A DNA stretch of 64,000 nucleotides from JADJRG01 sp964474905 (GTDB lineage: Bacteria; Myxococcota_A; Polyangia; Nannocystales; Nannocystaceae). This document shows positions 16,118 to 25,307 of this stretch, one piece after another. Every line of letters begins with the position of its first letter. Positions within the stretch are counted from its first letter, which is position 1. The notes under the pieces were generated by a model. That model had not been told where the DNA came from. It made no database searches and saw only the letters and a list, made by a program, of their open reading frames with translations. Location of the stretch: NCBI GenBank assembly GCA_964474905.1, contig CAYYUP010000017.1, positions 1-64,000 of the forward strand, read 5' to 3'. Made by a program: the position numbers and the translations under genes.

Positions 16118-18574
16118 TCAGAATACACCACGAAGACCGATCGAAGGCAAGATGTAACGCAGCGCCTGAGCATTACATCCGGCGACCCCGAGAACCATGA
16201 TGCTGGCGCCGCTATCCTCGGGTGGGAGACAGGCGAGCACCTCAGATGCATACGTGCTGTTGATCACGTCGAGCATCACTTGCAGCGTCCATGTCCGAAA
16301 CTTCCAGCGACGTTCGATCCTCAGATCTAGCTGGAAAAAGGGCGCTAGACGGTTGTTGTTGCGGTTTTCGGAGAGTGCATCGGCGAAGCTTTGACCTTCG
16401 TTCGCCGCCGTAAAGGGACGTCCTGAGTTGGCGTGCACGCGACCTCCAAAGCTCCACTTGCGACCGAGTCGATAGCCCAGCACGACGTTGAGGATGTGGC
16501 GTTGATCCCAATTCGAAGGAGCACTACCACCAATGCGGAAGTCTCTAGTCGAACGGGAAAGAGTGTAAGCAGCCCAACCAAAGAGTCTCTTCTTTGGGGT
16601 TAATCTCAGCATGGTCTCAAGACCATAAGACCAACCGTTGACCTGGGTTACGAGGTCCTCAACCTCAAGAACTTCGCCAGTGAGAGCTGCCGCGAGATCG
16701 TAGTCTTGAAGATTCGACAGGCGGCCGAGATAGAGATCTTGAGTGAGGACGACCTGCTCACCGAGGGTCCATTCGTAGCCCGCAGAACCCTGAATATTGC
16801 GCTGAAGCCCCCGCTCAAAGCCGAAGCTCTCAAATCCCGGAATCGGAAAGGGTGCGCTCGGCGGCTGGTGATAGACGCCGATGTTCTGCCGCAAGGTCCA
16901 GTGCTCGTTCAGTCGCTCACGGATCAACATCCGCGGATCAATGCCCCATGCGTGGGTCACGCTCGTAGCCTCTGGGAGAACCGGCGAGGCTCCTTGCTGA
17001 ATGTAGACGTCAGCGCGCACGCCCGGACGCACCTCGAGCTTGCCCTTCTTCCAGAGCACCTCGGCATAGAATCCAGTCGCCGAGACGCTGCGATCGTTGA
17101 AGAGCTGTGCGGTCAGGTCGCTTGCGTTAGTCGAGGAGTTGATATCAGGGCTGCCGCGAAAGATCTGGAACTCCTGATCGAGACCAAAACCGACGACCGC
17201 GTTCTTAGAGCGTCGTAGCGGCAGGCGGATGTCCACACGGGGCGCGACGATCCACTCGTTGGTCCGGGTAGCACCAAAGCCCGAACGATCGAGACCAAAC
17301 GCGAGGCTGTAGTCCGCAAATCCACCTTCGCGCAGGCGTTGCCGGATCTTCTGCGAAACGCGATGAAATTCGAAGCGCAGAAAGGGATCTGGGGCAGCCT
17401 TTTCGCCGATCTCATCGTAGGAGCCGAAGACAAAGGCCGTGTAGTTCGCGCGGGATCCCAGGCGATGATCGAGGCGAGCCTGGTAGTCCCAAAATGCGAT
17501 CTTCGCCGCCGACTGCACGAGGCTGAGCACTCCTGCGGTGTAGCTATAGCGACCCGCGATGGTCAGCGAGCCCCGAGCCTTGCCTAGCTCGCACTTGCTA
17601 CGCCTGTTCTTGGAGTGAGCACAGCCGGGCTTTACCCGGCGATCAAAGGGGACCTCGACAATGCCGCCCGCATCGGTGATGCGCACATCAAAGTCACCGC
17701 GGAGCCGATCTCGCTGGGCCGCCTTGGTACGGCCCTCGATCATGCCACTGGTGTAGCGACCCAGACGAACCGGCGCACCGCTCGGGTAAAAGTCGACCGA
17801 GTCGATGAAGTAGGGATGGATGACCGAGGGACCGATCGCGACATGGAAGATGATCGGCACGCGAATGCCATCGAGGTAGTAGCCAGTATTGCCCGGTGCA
17901 GCCCCGCGAACGACGACGTATGGCAGGAAGCCCGCGACCTGCGAGGCCCCCGGCAAGCTCTGGATCACACGAAAAGGATCGCCACGGGCACCCGGAAGAG
18001 CGTGGATTTCATCGCCGCTGAGCGTCGTCTTGGAGATCGCAACCTCGCGCTGCTGATGTACGACTGTCCGGTAGCGATTGCCGTCGACATCGGTATCCAA
18101 GCGATATTCGTACTCGTAATCGTCTCCTGACCTTAGGGACACCTTGACCTGAAGATCCCTGTAGCCGTCGGCGCGGAGCACAACAACGTGGTCGCCCGGG
18201 TCGAGCCAAAGTTCGAAGCCACCATCCCCGTCGGTGGTCGCTTGAGGGCCGTCAACGGCGACCACCCGGGCACCGGCGAGCACGTCCCGACTGCCGAGCG
18301 CGTAGACCTTGCCGCGAAGGCGGGCGCGGCTCGACCTCGACACATCAGGATCGTAAAAACCCCTGGCTCCGTTGCCCGCAGCACTCACACGCTCTGCGGT
18401 CGCAGGGCTTCGCCCGAGCAACGCGCCCTGCGGCGGGACCTCGAGTGGCACCTGAGCGGCTCGCTCGGCGGGTTCGACCGGCACACCTGCGAGAACCAGC
18501 GCGACAGCCAAGGCGAGTGCAGAGGGCACCGCGGCAGAGTAGCCGAGTGCATCCCCCGGGACACCCGAGCACAA
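16118..18574 (-). CDS. TonB-dependent receptor-like outer-membrane protein with carboxypeptidase-like N-domain
   Basis: An 818-residue outer-membrane protein. After a signal segment comes a carboxypeptidase-regulatory-like beta-sandwich (RLRGKVYALGSRDVLAGARV...DGDGGFELWLDPGDHVV), then a plug domain (LSGDEIHALPGARGDPFRVIQSLPGA...YVVVRGAAPGNTGYYLDGIRVP) and a long beta-barrel ending in aromatic Phe, as Bam-assembled proteins do. Receptors of this type take up large nutrients or iron complexes; substrate unknown. The start is TTG 18574; a GTG at 18529 would still leave a signal peptide. It lies 112 bp downstream of the phosphoesterase gene and 100 bp upstream of the XRE gene on the same strand, so XRE control is possible. 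Confidence 0.85.
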   Translation of the reverse strand: MCSGVPGDALGYSAAVPSALALAVALVLAGVPVEPAERAAQVPLEVPPQGALLGRSPATAERVSAAGNGARGFYDPDVSRSSRARLRGKVYALGSRDVLAGARVVAVDGPQATTDGDGGFELWLDPGDHVVVLRADGYRDLQVKVSLRSGDDYEYEYRLDTDVDGNRYRTVVHQQREVAISKTTLSGDEIHALPGARGDPFRVIQSLPGASQVAGFLPYVVVRGAAPGNTGYYLDGIRVPIIFHVAIGPSVIHPYFIDSVDFYPSGAPVRLGRYTSGMIEGRTKAAQRDRLRGDFDVRITDAGGIVEVPFDRRVKPGCAHSKNRRSKCELGKARGSLTIAGRYSYTAGVLSLVQSAAKIAFWDYQARLDHRLGSRANYTAFVFGSYDEIGEKAAPDPFLRFEFHRVSQKIRQRLREGGFADYSLAFGLDRSGFGATRTNEWIVAPRVDIRLPLRRSKNAVVGFGLDQEFQIFRGSPDINSSTNASDLTAQLFNDRSVSATGFYAEVLWKKGKLEVRPGVRADVYIQQGASPVLPEATSVTHAWGIDPRMLIRERLNEHWTLRQNIGVYHQPPSAPFPIPGFESFGFERGLQRNIQGSAGYEWTLGEQVVLTQDLYLGRLSNLQDYDLAAALTGEVLEVEDLVTQVNGWSYGLETMLRLTPKKRLFGWAAYTLSRSTRDFRIGGSAPSNWDQRHILNVVLGYRLGRKWSFGGRVHANSGRPFTAANEGQSFADALSENRNNNRLAPFFQLDLRIERRWKFRTWTLQVMLDVINSTYASEVLACLPPEDSGASIMVLGVAGCNAQALRYILPSIGLRGVF

Positions 18575-18685
18575 AGAGATCTCTCGCCGAGGTCATCATC
18601 GCTGACGCGGAGACGACACCCAGCTCAACTGCGCAGTGCAAGCGCCTTCGACATGGCCCACACCACCTCCCACCATGGAGGCTGT

Positions 18686-21118
18686 CTAAGGCCTCGACAA
18701 CGTCGTCGAGGACGCGCTCGGCGAACCGGGCGGAGGAGTCGCAACACCGCCGAGACCAAGCTCGCGGATCAGCTCGTCGGCGTAACGCTGATAATCACCG
18801 AGGCACTGCGAGAGCGCGCAGGCCTGCCAAAAACCGGTGTTGACGGCCGTGCTCAGCTGTTGAAGAAAATCCTCCCAAAAGGACCCAGAAACCCGCCGCG
18901 CCAAGGCAGCGTTGGCGAACTCGCGCAAGCGACTGCCAAAGCCCTCAGACTTGTTGGTGCCCTCGAAGCAGACCACGCCGATCGCGTTGTGCGTGCTCGA
19001 GTCGCCGATGATCGGCACACCGACAGCCCAGTCGTCCTCTTCGAGTTCTCCCCACTCGGGGTTCCACGACTGCCTGATCAGGGTCGGATTTTCGTGCTGG
19101 CCGGGCTCCGGCTGGCACGAGGCACAAACCCTATTAAAGCGGAAGGCCTGACCGCCGACACCAGCACCGTAAGCAAAAGAGACCGCCCACTGCCGATTTG
19201 GAAAGGAACCAAACGCAGCGCGCAACCGCTGCTTGCCCTTGTCCCAGATGAGCCCGCGCCAGGTCAACCCGTGCAACGAGGGCACATCAAAGACAGCGGC
19301 AAGCGCCCCCGCGATCGCCTGTTGAAAAAGCAGCGCGAGAAAATGTGGGTTCTCTTTGTCGTCGAGGCAGCGCTCGATCAGCTTGGTCGCGATCCTCGCG
19401 GGCATGTAGTCGAGGCTGGCCCCTGCGCTCTTCGGCTCAAAGGCGAGACCGTAACGATAACCGACGATCGGCGCCTCGATCGTCAACGAGTAGCGGCGAT
19501 CCTCAACGCTCAACTGGCAGCGATCTTCTTCGCCAAGCACTCGCTCCCAGAAGATCTCTCCTGGCCCTTGGGTCAGTCTCTCGACCTGAGCCTTGGCATT
19601 GGTCGGGGTTAGCTCGTCGCTCTCAAAGAGGAAGTCGAGCTCCAAGCGCTTGCAGGGAAAGGCCACCGGGTGGGTCTGAATGATCGAGCCGCTGCGCGAG
19701 AGGTCGGGGCTGCGGCGATGGTTGAGGTTTGCCTCGTAGAGCGGGACCTCGGCGCGATCGAGGGGCAGGGCATTCGCAGCCCCGTAGCTCCAGGTCAGCT
19801 CGTTCGCCCGGTACTCGAGGGGGTAGAGCGTGAAGCGGATCGTGCCTTCGCTCGGCAGATGCGTCCGCCGAATCTCAAAACCCGGCGAGTTTGAGAGCGC
19901 GTCAGCGTCGGTCAGCACCGGAGGCGCAACCTCGGCGAGGATGACCGGCCGCGGGCTCTGAAACTCGGTGAGCTTGATGTCCACAGTGACCGTTCCGTTG
20001 GCCTTGATCTCGTAGCTGCGGCGGTGAAGATCGGCCGTGACCTCGCGATGGTCCTTCTCGACAGGAGAGAGCAGCGAGAAGGTGCGGCTGCGCTTACAGA
20101 CGTAGGCCGAGATGTCGCCGCCCCGCTCGTAGACCTGGACGTAGGCCTGGTGGGGGTAGAGGCGGGCGATCGAGAACTGACGACCGACCGCGTCCGGTCG
20201 ATGATGCTGATTCGCGCCGAGCGAGCCGGTCGAGACGATCACAAAACGATCGGTGAGCCAATCGAGCTGCTCTGACGAGGCCTGGTGGGTATGGCCGTGA
20301 AAGCCGACCTGAAACCCCGAAACGATCAACTCGCCGATATCCGCCTGGTTGAGATAATCCGGGCGGTAGGAGTCGGTGTGCACCCCGTGATGCCAGACCG
20401 CGATCCGCAGGTAGCCCTCAGCGTGCTCGTGCAGATAGTTGGTAGCCTGGGCGATCGACTCGCGAGAGATCGCCGCGCCCGTCCAGTAGCGGTCGTTCAT
20501 AAAACAGGAGTTAAAGCCGATGAAAGCGACCTGCTCCTTTGGGAAGATATGTGCCGACCAATCCTGCCCCTCGTGGGGATCGAGCAGATCAAAACCCCGG
20601 CAAGGGTCGACCAAAGCGTCGCCGTAGAGCTCCGCGAAGAAGCGCTGCACGTGGTTAAAACGATTGGCCTGTTTGGCCTCATCGAGCAACAACCACTCGA
20701 CATGGCCGTACTTCGAGATGAGCTGGCGGATCCCCGAACGCGCCGGATCTTCGCGGTAGCGACGGAGATGCCTCTCGAGGAGATCAGCACCGCCAAAGGA
20801 CTCGAGAAGCGCCGAGATCTGCAGCGGAGCACCCAGGTCGGCGCTCCAATTGACGTCATGATTACCAGGCACAAAGATCAAGCGGCGGCGATCTTCGGGC
20901 TCGTGCAAGTAGGAACAGAGCGTCTTCAGGCTGAAGCTCAGAAGCTCGTCGTACTCCGCGGGAGCGGCAGCCTCTGAGAGATCGCCGCTGACGACGATAA
21001 AATCAAAGCGCTGTTCCGCCTCAGGGAGCTTACGAAGCGCGCTCTGCGGGCCGCCCCAGATCGACTTGAGGGTCTCGGAACCACCGCGGTGGAGGTCTGA
21101 GATGTGAAGAATACGCAT
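18686..21118 (-). CDS. Metallophosphoesterase fused to a GAF-like sensor domain
   Basis: An 810-residue two-part protein. The N-terminal third is a calcineurin-like phosphoesterase with all metal motifs: ISDLH, VVSGDLSEA, FVPGNHDVNW, VWHHGVH and GFHGHTH. It has the look of cyclic-nucleotide phosphodiesterases, but the substrate is unknown. A beta-rich middle region (about 380-560) has no clear family. The last quarter reads like a GAF domain: GVGGQAFRFNRVCASC followed by WAVGVPIIGDSSTHNAIGVVCFEG. It thus could couple ligand sensing to phosphodiester hydrolysis. ATG 21118 opens the first motif; upstream extension is possible but unconserved. It lies downstream of a 71-residue ORF and the YhaN/YhaO pair on the same strand. 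Confidence 0.82.
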   Translation of the reverse strand: MRILHISDLHRGGSETLKSIWGGPQSALRKLPEAEQRFDFIVVSGDLSEAAAPAEYDELLSFSLKTLCSYLHEPEDRRRLIFVPGNHDVNWSADLGAPLQISALLESFGGADLLERHLRRYREDPARSGIRQLISKYGHVEWLLLDEAKQANRFNHVQRFFAELYGDALVDPCRGFDLLDPHEGQDWSAHIFPKEQVAFIGFNSCFMNDRYWTGAAISRESIAQATNYLHEHAEGYLRIAVWHHGVHTDSYRPDYLNQADIGELIVSGFQVGFHGHTHQASSEQLDWLTDRFVIVSTGSLGANQHHRPDAVGRQFSIARLYPHQAYVQVYERGGDISAYVCKRSRTFSLLSPVEKDHREVTADLHRRSYEIKANGTVTVDIKLTEFQSPRPVILAEVAPPVLTDADALSNSPGFEIRRTHLPSEGTIRFTLYPLEYRANELTWSYGAANALPLDRAEVPLYEANLNHRRSPDLSRSGSIIQTHPVAFPCKRLELDFLFESDELTPTNAKAQVERLTQGPGEIFWERVLGEEDRCQLSVEDRRYSLTIEAPIVGYRYGLAFEPKSAGASLDYMPARIATKLIERCLDDKENPHFLALLFQQAIAGALAAVFDVPSLHGLTWRGLIWDKGKQRLRAAFGSFPNRQWAVSFAYGAGVGGQAFRFNRVCASCQPEPGQHENPTLIRQSWNPEWGELEEDDWAVGVPIIGDSSTHNAIGVVCFEGTNKSEGFGSRLREFANAALARRVSGSFWEDFLQQLSTAVNTGFWQACALSQCLGDYQRYADELIRELGLGGVATPPPGSPSASSTTLSRP

Positions 21119-21276
21119 GGGGGAGGCCGGTGCCGCTCTACGGGACGCGGAGGATAGCACTCGCTCTTTCGCTCTGGCGGAGCACAACTCTCTCTACTGG
21201 TCAGCATCGTCGATCGGCGAACCGAGCCCGCAGCAATCCGACAAAGCCGGGTTTACATGCGACGCAGAGCCGAACT

Positions 21277-21492
21277 TCAGGGCTGCGCCAGAGGCTCATG
21301 CGCTTGCACGTCGACGGGCTCTACCTTGGGAGCAACAGCCACACGCCGGGGCAGCGCACCGAAGCGGGCGGACATCCATTCGAGAGCAGCCCTCGCAGCC
21401 TGGGTGGCCTTGTCGACAACCTCGGCGTTGACCTCGAAGGGCTCGGGCAAGAGAGCTGTGTCGATTTGCGGGTCCAAGTTGGGCGAGCTCAT
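21277..21492 (-). CDS. Small hypothetical protein
   Basis: A 71-residue acidic-to-neutral protein starting at ATG 21492 with MSSPNLDPQIDTALLPEPFE. One amphipathic helix (VDKATQAARAALEWMSARFG) is predicted from the pattern; there is no signal peptide or membrane segment. It precedes the phosphoesterase-GAF gene by 158 bp in the same direction. It may be a partner of that protein, but nothing in the sequence proves it. Confidence 0.5.
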   Translation of the reverse strand: MSSPNLDPQIDTALLPEPFEVNAEVVDKATQAARAALEWMSARFGALPRRVAVAPKVEPVDVQAHEPLAQP

Positions 21493-21586
21493 GGCTGCAC
21501 ATCCGTGATTCTGGTCGCGACCAATTGCTAGCATTGCTGACCCGCTCGGCAGCCGTCAAGTACGGGGCGATCGAGCGAGTGCCCAA

Positions 21587-21608
21587 CAAGCCCGCATGTG
21601 TGGGCTTG
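21587..21608 (-). terminator. Hairpin after the YhaN gene
   Basis: A 10-bp stem with one G-T pair (arms 21587-21596 and 21599-21608) and a 2-base gap lies about 130 bp past the YhaN stop codon and upstream of the small ORF. No T tract follows on either strand, so this is a weak terminator candidate. Confidence 0.35.
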
Positions 21609-21737
21609 CTTACGGTGTTTGCGACCCGCGAAGCCTATTTTAAACAATCCGCGCGAATCGCGCGAATCCTGAGAACATCTAAGACGCGCTACGCCGCCGC
21701 TCGCTCCACACCTACCGGCCCCAGAGAACTCGCAGGA

Positions 21738-24700
21738 TTAACCGTGTGCAAGCGGATTTAGGGGGCGCTCCGAACGGACCGGTTCGGCCCGCAGGGTGAC
21801 GGCATCCACAGCGAGACCGCCAGCATTGATCTCCGGCAGTTCGATCACCGGGACCTCGGGAGCGACCTGCCGCGTCAGTTCGACGATGTGATGATGACAG
21901 GTGAAGAGCAACACCTGGGTGCTCCGAGCGACCTCACAGAGCGCCCCCAGGGTCGACTGGGCGCGCTCGCGATCAAAGTTGACGAGCACGTCGTCGATGA
22001 TCACCGGCAACGCCTCGCTCCGATCGCAGTAGTCGAGCACGTAAGCGAGGCGCAGGGCCAAGAAAAGCTGCTCACGGGTGCCGGTTGACAGCTCCTTCGG
22101 CCTCCGCGATTGACCACTCGCATCGTGCACGATCAGGGTCTCGGCCTGGCGATCGGCGCTCACACGAACATGGCGGCCGCCGGTGATGCGAGCGAGCAGC
22201 GAGGAAACCTGCTGGAGGATCGCCGGCTGGCTCTCCTTGGCAAAACGATCGGTGACCCCGTCGAGGATCCGATGGGCGAGGTGCAAGAGCACGTAACGAT
22301 CGACCTGCTCGCGGAGTTCGGCCAAAAGAGACTGCATCTCAGCACCGAGACGCGCCGCCCGATCGCCGCCTAGAGATTCGATCTCCTGGTCGAGTTTTCC
22401 TTTTTGCTCGGCGAGCAGGGTCCGCTGGCGCTCACACTCGGCGAGGCGAGGTTCGATGGTCGTGAGTTCATCGCGAAGCGCCACCGGATCACAGGCGGCG
22501 AGCTCTCGCTCGAAATCCTCGCGCTCCTCCCCCGCGTCTGCGAGGTGTTCCGCGACCCGGCCCTGCAACTCCTGCAGACGCGCCCCCAGGGCATCACGAC
22601 GCAGCGCCCGATCGGCCGCCTCCTCGAGCGCGGCATCATCTTCGACGCCGCTGCGTTGGCGCAACTCCGTGAGCTTGCCCTGAACCCGATCGAAGTCGGA
22701 GACCGCCTGCTCACGCAAAGGCTGACGCTGTGCGAGGCCCTCTCGGGCGTGGTTTTGAGCGATCGATTCGCCACGAGCGCTCGACAAGCGCCGACTCAAC
22801 TCATCGACGACGGCGCTCAGCGAACGCCCCTCATCTTCGATGCCCAGACGCCGCAGGAGACCCTCGACCTCAACCTCAAACTCGCACAGCTCCGCCTCCT
22901 TGCCCGCGAGCATTTCGCGTTGTCGCTGGAGGTCCGCCCTCTGCTCGCGTAACAACGTCCGTCGATCGATGCTGCGAAGCGCCTGCTCGGGATCGCAGGC
23001 CGGATCAAGACCAACTTCAGCGAGTAAACCACCGAGCTCCGCCCGCAACTCGGACTCGATCTGCTTGGCGCTCGCCAGGAGACCGAGCGTCAGCTCGCGG
23101 GCGGCCTCGACGGAGGCCAAACGCTCGCGGGTCGACTCACGGCGACCACGGCGGGTCTGGGCCTCGGCTGCGCCCTCGCGCAGGAGTTTGATGAGGAGCG
23201 GCCAACCAGCGCGCTCCTGGCCCAGGTGGCGACGGAGACGACTCTCGTAATCGTCGACACCCGGACGCAGATCCGCCTCGCGACGACGGGCGTTGAGAAG
23301 ACGAATCGCCGACTCACGAGCGACCTCAAGGGCACGCGTCAGCAGAGCCGCATCCGCGGGTTCAGGACAGTGGGGCAGCCGCGACCAGAGCTTTTTCCAA
23401 GTCTCGCGCCAACGCTCACGGCCGCGACCAAGCACGATCTCTTCGGAGGCGCAACGCTGCTCGGCCGCAGCGTACTGATCGGCCTCGAGATCCGCAGCCC
23501 GCAATCGGGCGAGCTGATCGGCGTGTTCGCGCAGGTGATCCGCAGCCTGGTCGGCCGCCTCGATCGCAACCTCAACGCCCCGCAGGATCCCGTACCGCTC
23601 GAGTTCCGTGATCCGCTCGGGACCGGCGAGCCAGGCCTGCCGGAGATCCTCCCAGGCGCTCCTTCGCCGAGAGCGGGCGTCGTCGATGCGAACCAGAGCC
23701 TCGCGAGCAGCGAGCTGCCCAGGCCCAGCCTTCGCCCGCTTTGGAGCCCGCTCTTCGGCGCTCCTGCGCATGCGCTCTCGCTCCCTGGCCAAGCCGCGCT
23801 CTCGCTCCTCCAGAGACCTCGCAGCCTCGAGTCGATCGCGTACGACCGCGGCCTCCGGGAGTTCTAAGGAGCTGAGCTGCTCGGTGCCAAGGCGGATTCC
23901 AAAGGGATCTAAAGCCGCGCTGATCTCGACCTCCAAGCGCTGGATCTCAGCACCGATGCGATCGAGCTGCGCCCGCCGTTCGCTGAGTTCCTCGAGCTCG
24001 GCGGTTAAAAAAAGCGTCTCCCGATCAGCGGCGTCGTCCTGAGCACCACCGAGAATCCGCCGCGCCGCTTCGATCTCGACCCCCTGCTGTTGATCGTCAC
24101 GACTCGCCCGAACAACCTCCTCGACGGCGTCTCGCCAGGCTGCGGTTCGCTCGCGCAGGCGCGACGAGAGCCTCGGCGACACCTCTTCGAGCGCGGTGCC
24201 GTCACCAGCATCGCCCGCCTCTTTGAGTCCTCCGACGTTCTCAGAGAGGCGCAACTCCGCAGCTGCGAGCGCTGCTCGCTCTCCCGGAAGATCCCGACGA
24301 AGTGCGCCCAGATGACCAAGATTGCGACTTAGACGCTCAATCTCGGACTCTTCACGAAGTAAACGCTCGTCGACAACAAGCGCCTGAATTCGCTCCTCGA
24401 AGCGGGCAATTTCGGATTCCAAGCCCTGCAGACGAAGGCGCACAGCTGCTGCTTCTGCCAACAGCTGCTTGACGCTTCGCGCGTTGGCCTCGGACAGTTC
24501 TCCGCCCGCGGCCGAGAGTTCCCGTTCGCGGCATAGCTTCGCGTGTTCACGGAAATCAGCGGCGGCGCGGAGCAAGAGCTGCGCCCGATCACGACGGCGA
24601 CGAAGTTCTGTGAGCTGTTTTTCGGCCGCATCAAAATTGCTTCGAATCGCTTCGAGACGCGTGGTGAGGGACTGATAGGCCGATTGCTGCAGGGTCGAGT

Positions 24701-25307
24701 CTCGGAGGGCCTGTTCGGTCACCTTGAGCTGACGCAGCGCGCTGTTAATCGGCGGCAGCTTGCCCTGGGTCTTGTAGAGGGCACGGGCCTCGCGGTTCAA
24801 ACCAGCGAGCACTTCGGCGATCCGATCTCCTGCACCGCCCAGAGCAGAGCCACCGAGCACCTCCTTGAGCCCCGCGCTCTCGAGGGCCTCGCCACCGCGC
24901 TGCAGATCGTCCAAGGAAAAACCAAAGAGAGCGCTGTAAAGATCGGGCTTAATGCCGCCGAAGTAGGCGGCGAAACTCTCATCATCGATCTCGGCGACAA
25001 CGGCCTGCGAACTCAAGGTGCCCCGCAGAGATGCCTTCCGCTTCTTGCGGCGCTCGACATCGAGGCGCTGACCTGCGCTATCACGAAGCTTGGCGCGCAG
25101 CAGAATCGATTTGTAGTCGTAACGAAAGGCGAGGGGCGTTCGATCATCGATGCCAAAAAAGAGATCGCGGATCGCCTGCAAAAGCGTGCTCTTGCCGGCC
25201 TCGTTGGCGCCGTAGATGACCGTCAGACCGCCCCGACCCGCGCCCAAGTCGAGCTCTAGCCGCTCGAAATGACCGTAGCGCTCGACGATCAGGCTGTCGA
25301 TGATCAC
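21738..25307 (-). CDS. YhaN-like AAA ATPase (Rad50/SbcC-type coiled-coil protein)
   Basis: A 1189-residue ABC-type ATPase of the SMC/Rad50/SbcC superfamily. Walker A GANEAGKST is at 33-41. AAYFGGIKPDLYSALFGFSLDDLQRGGEAL is the region that marks the YhaN subgroup. Long charged coiled coils fill about 180-1030. The C-terminal half-site has a signature LSTGTREQLFLALRL and Walker B PVIIDDVLVNFD. It would pair with the YhaO nuclease, whose gene overlaps it by 4 bp (25304-25307), to tether and process DNA ends. The stated similarity is to YhaN rather than SbcC because there is no zinc-hook CxxC in the coil. Role in repair or defence is inferred. Confidence 0.9.
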   Translation of the reverse strand: MIIDSLIVERYGHFERLELDLGAGRGGLTVIYGANEAGKSTLLQAIRDLFFGIDDRTPLAFRYDYKSILLRAKLRDSAGQRLDVERRKKRKASLRGTLSSQAVVAEIDDESFAAYFGGIKPDLYSALFGFSLDDLQRGGEALESAGLKEVLGGSALGGAGDRIAEVLAGLNREARALYKTQGKLPPINSALRQLKVTEQALRDSTLQQSAYQSLTTRLEAIRSNFDAAEKQLTELRRRRDRAQLLLRAAADFREHAKLCRERELSAAGGELSEANARSVKQLLAEAAAVRLRLQGLESEIARFEERIQALVVDERLLREESEIERLSRNLGHLGALRRDLPGERAALAAAELRLSENVGGLKEAGDAGDGTALEEVSPRLSSRLRERTAAWRDAVEEVVRASRDDQQQGVEIEAARRILGGAQDDAADRETLFLTAELEELSERRAQLDRIGAEIQRLEVEISAALDPFGIRLGTEQLSSLELPEAAVVRDRLEAARSLEERERGLARERERMRRSAEERAPKRAKAGPGQLAAREALVRIDDARSRRRSAWEDLRQAWLAGPERITELERYGILRGVEVAIEAADQAADHLREHADQLARLRAADLEADQYAAAEQRCASEEIVLGRGRERWRETWKKLWSRLPHCPEPADAALLTRALEVARESAIRLLNARRREADLRPGVDDYESRLRRHLGQERAGWPLLIKLLREGAAEAQTRRGRRESTRERLASVEAARELTLGLLASAKQIESELRAELGGLLAEVGLDPACDPEQALRSIDRRTLLREQRADLQRQREMLAGKEAELCEFEVEVEGLLRRLGIEDEGRSLSAVVDELSRRLSSARGESIAQNHAREGLAQRQPLREQAVSDFDRVQGKLTELRQRSGVEDDAALEEAADRALRRDALGARLQELQGRVAEHLADAGEEREDFERELAACDPVALRDELTTIEPRLAECERQRTLLAEQKGKLDQEIESLGGDRAARLGAEMQSLLAELREQVDRYVLLHLAHRILDGVTDRFAKESQPAILQQVSSLLARITGGRHVRVSADRQAETLIVHDASGQSRRPKELSTGTREQLFLALRLAYVLDYCDRSEALPVIIDDVLVNFDRERAQSTLGALCEVARSTQVLLFTCHHHIVELTRQVAPEVPVIELPEINAGGLAVDAVTLRAEPVRSERPLNPLAHG

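Noticed and set aside
16118..16511. Extra small ORFs in other frames of the TonB receptor gene
   Set aside because: They are Arg/Ser-rich shadows of the high-GC receptor gene.
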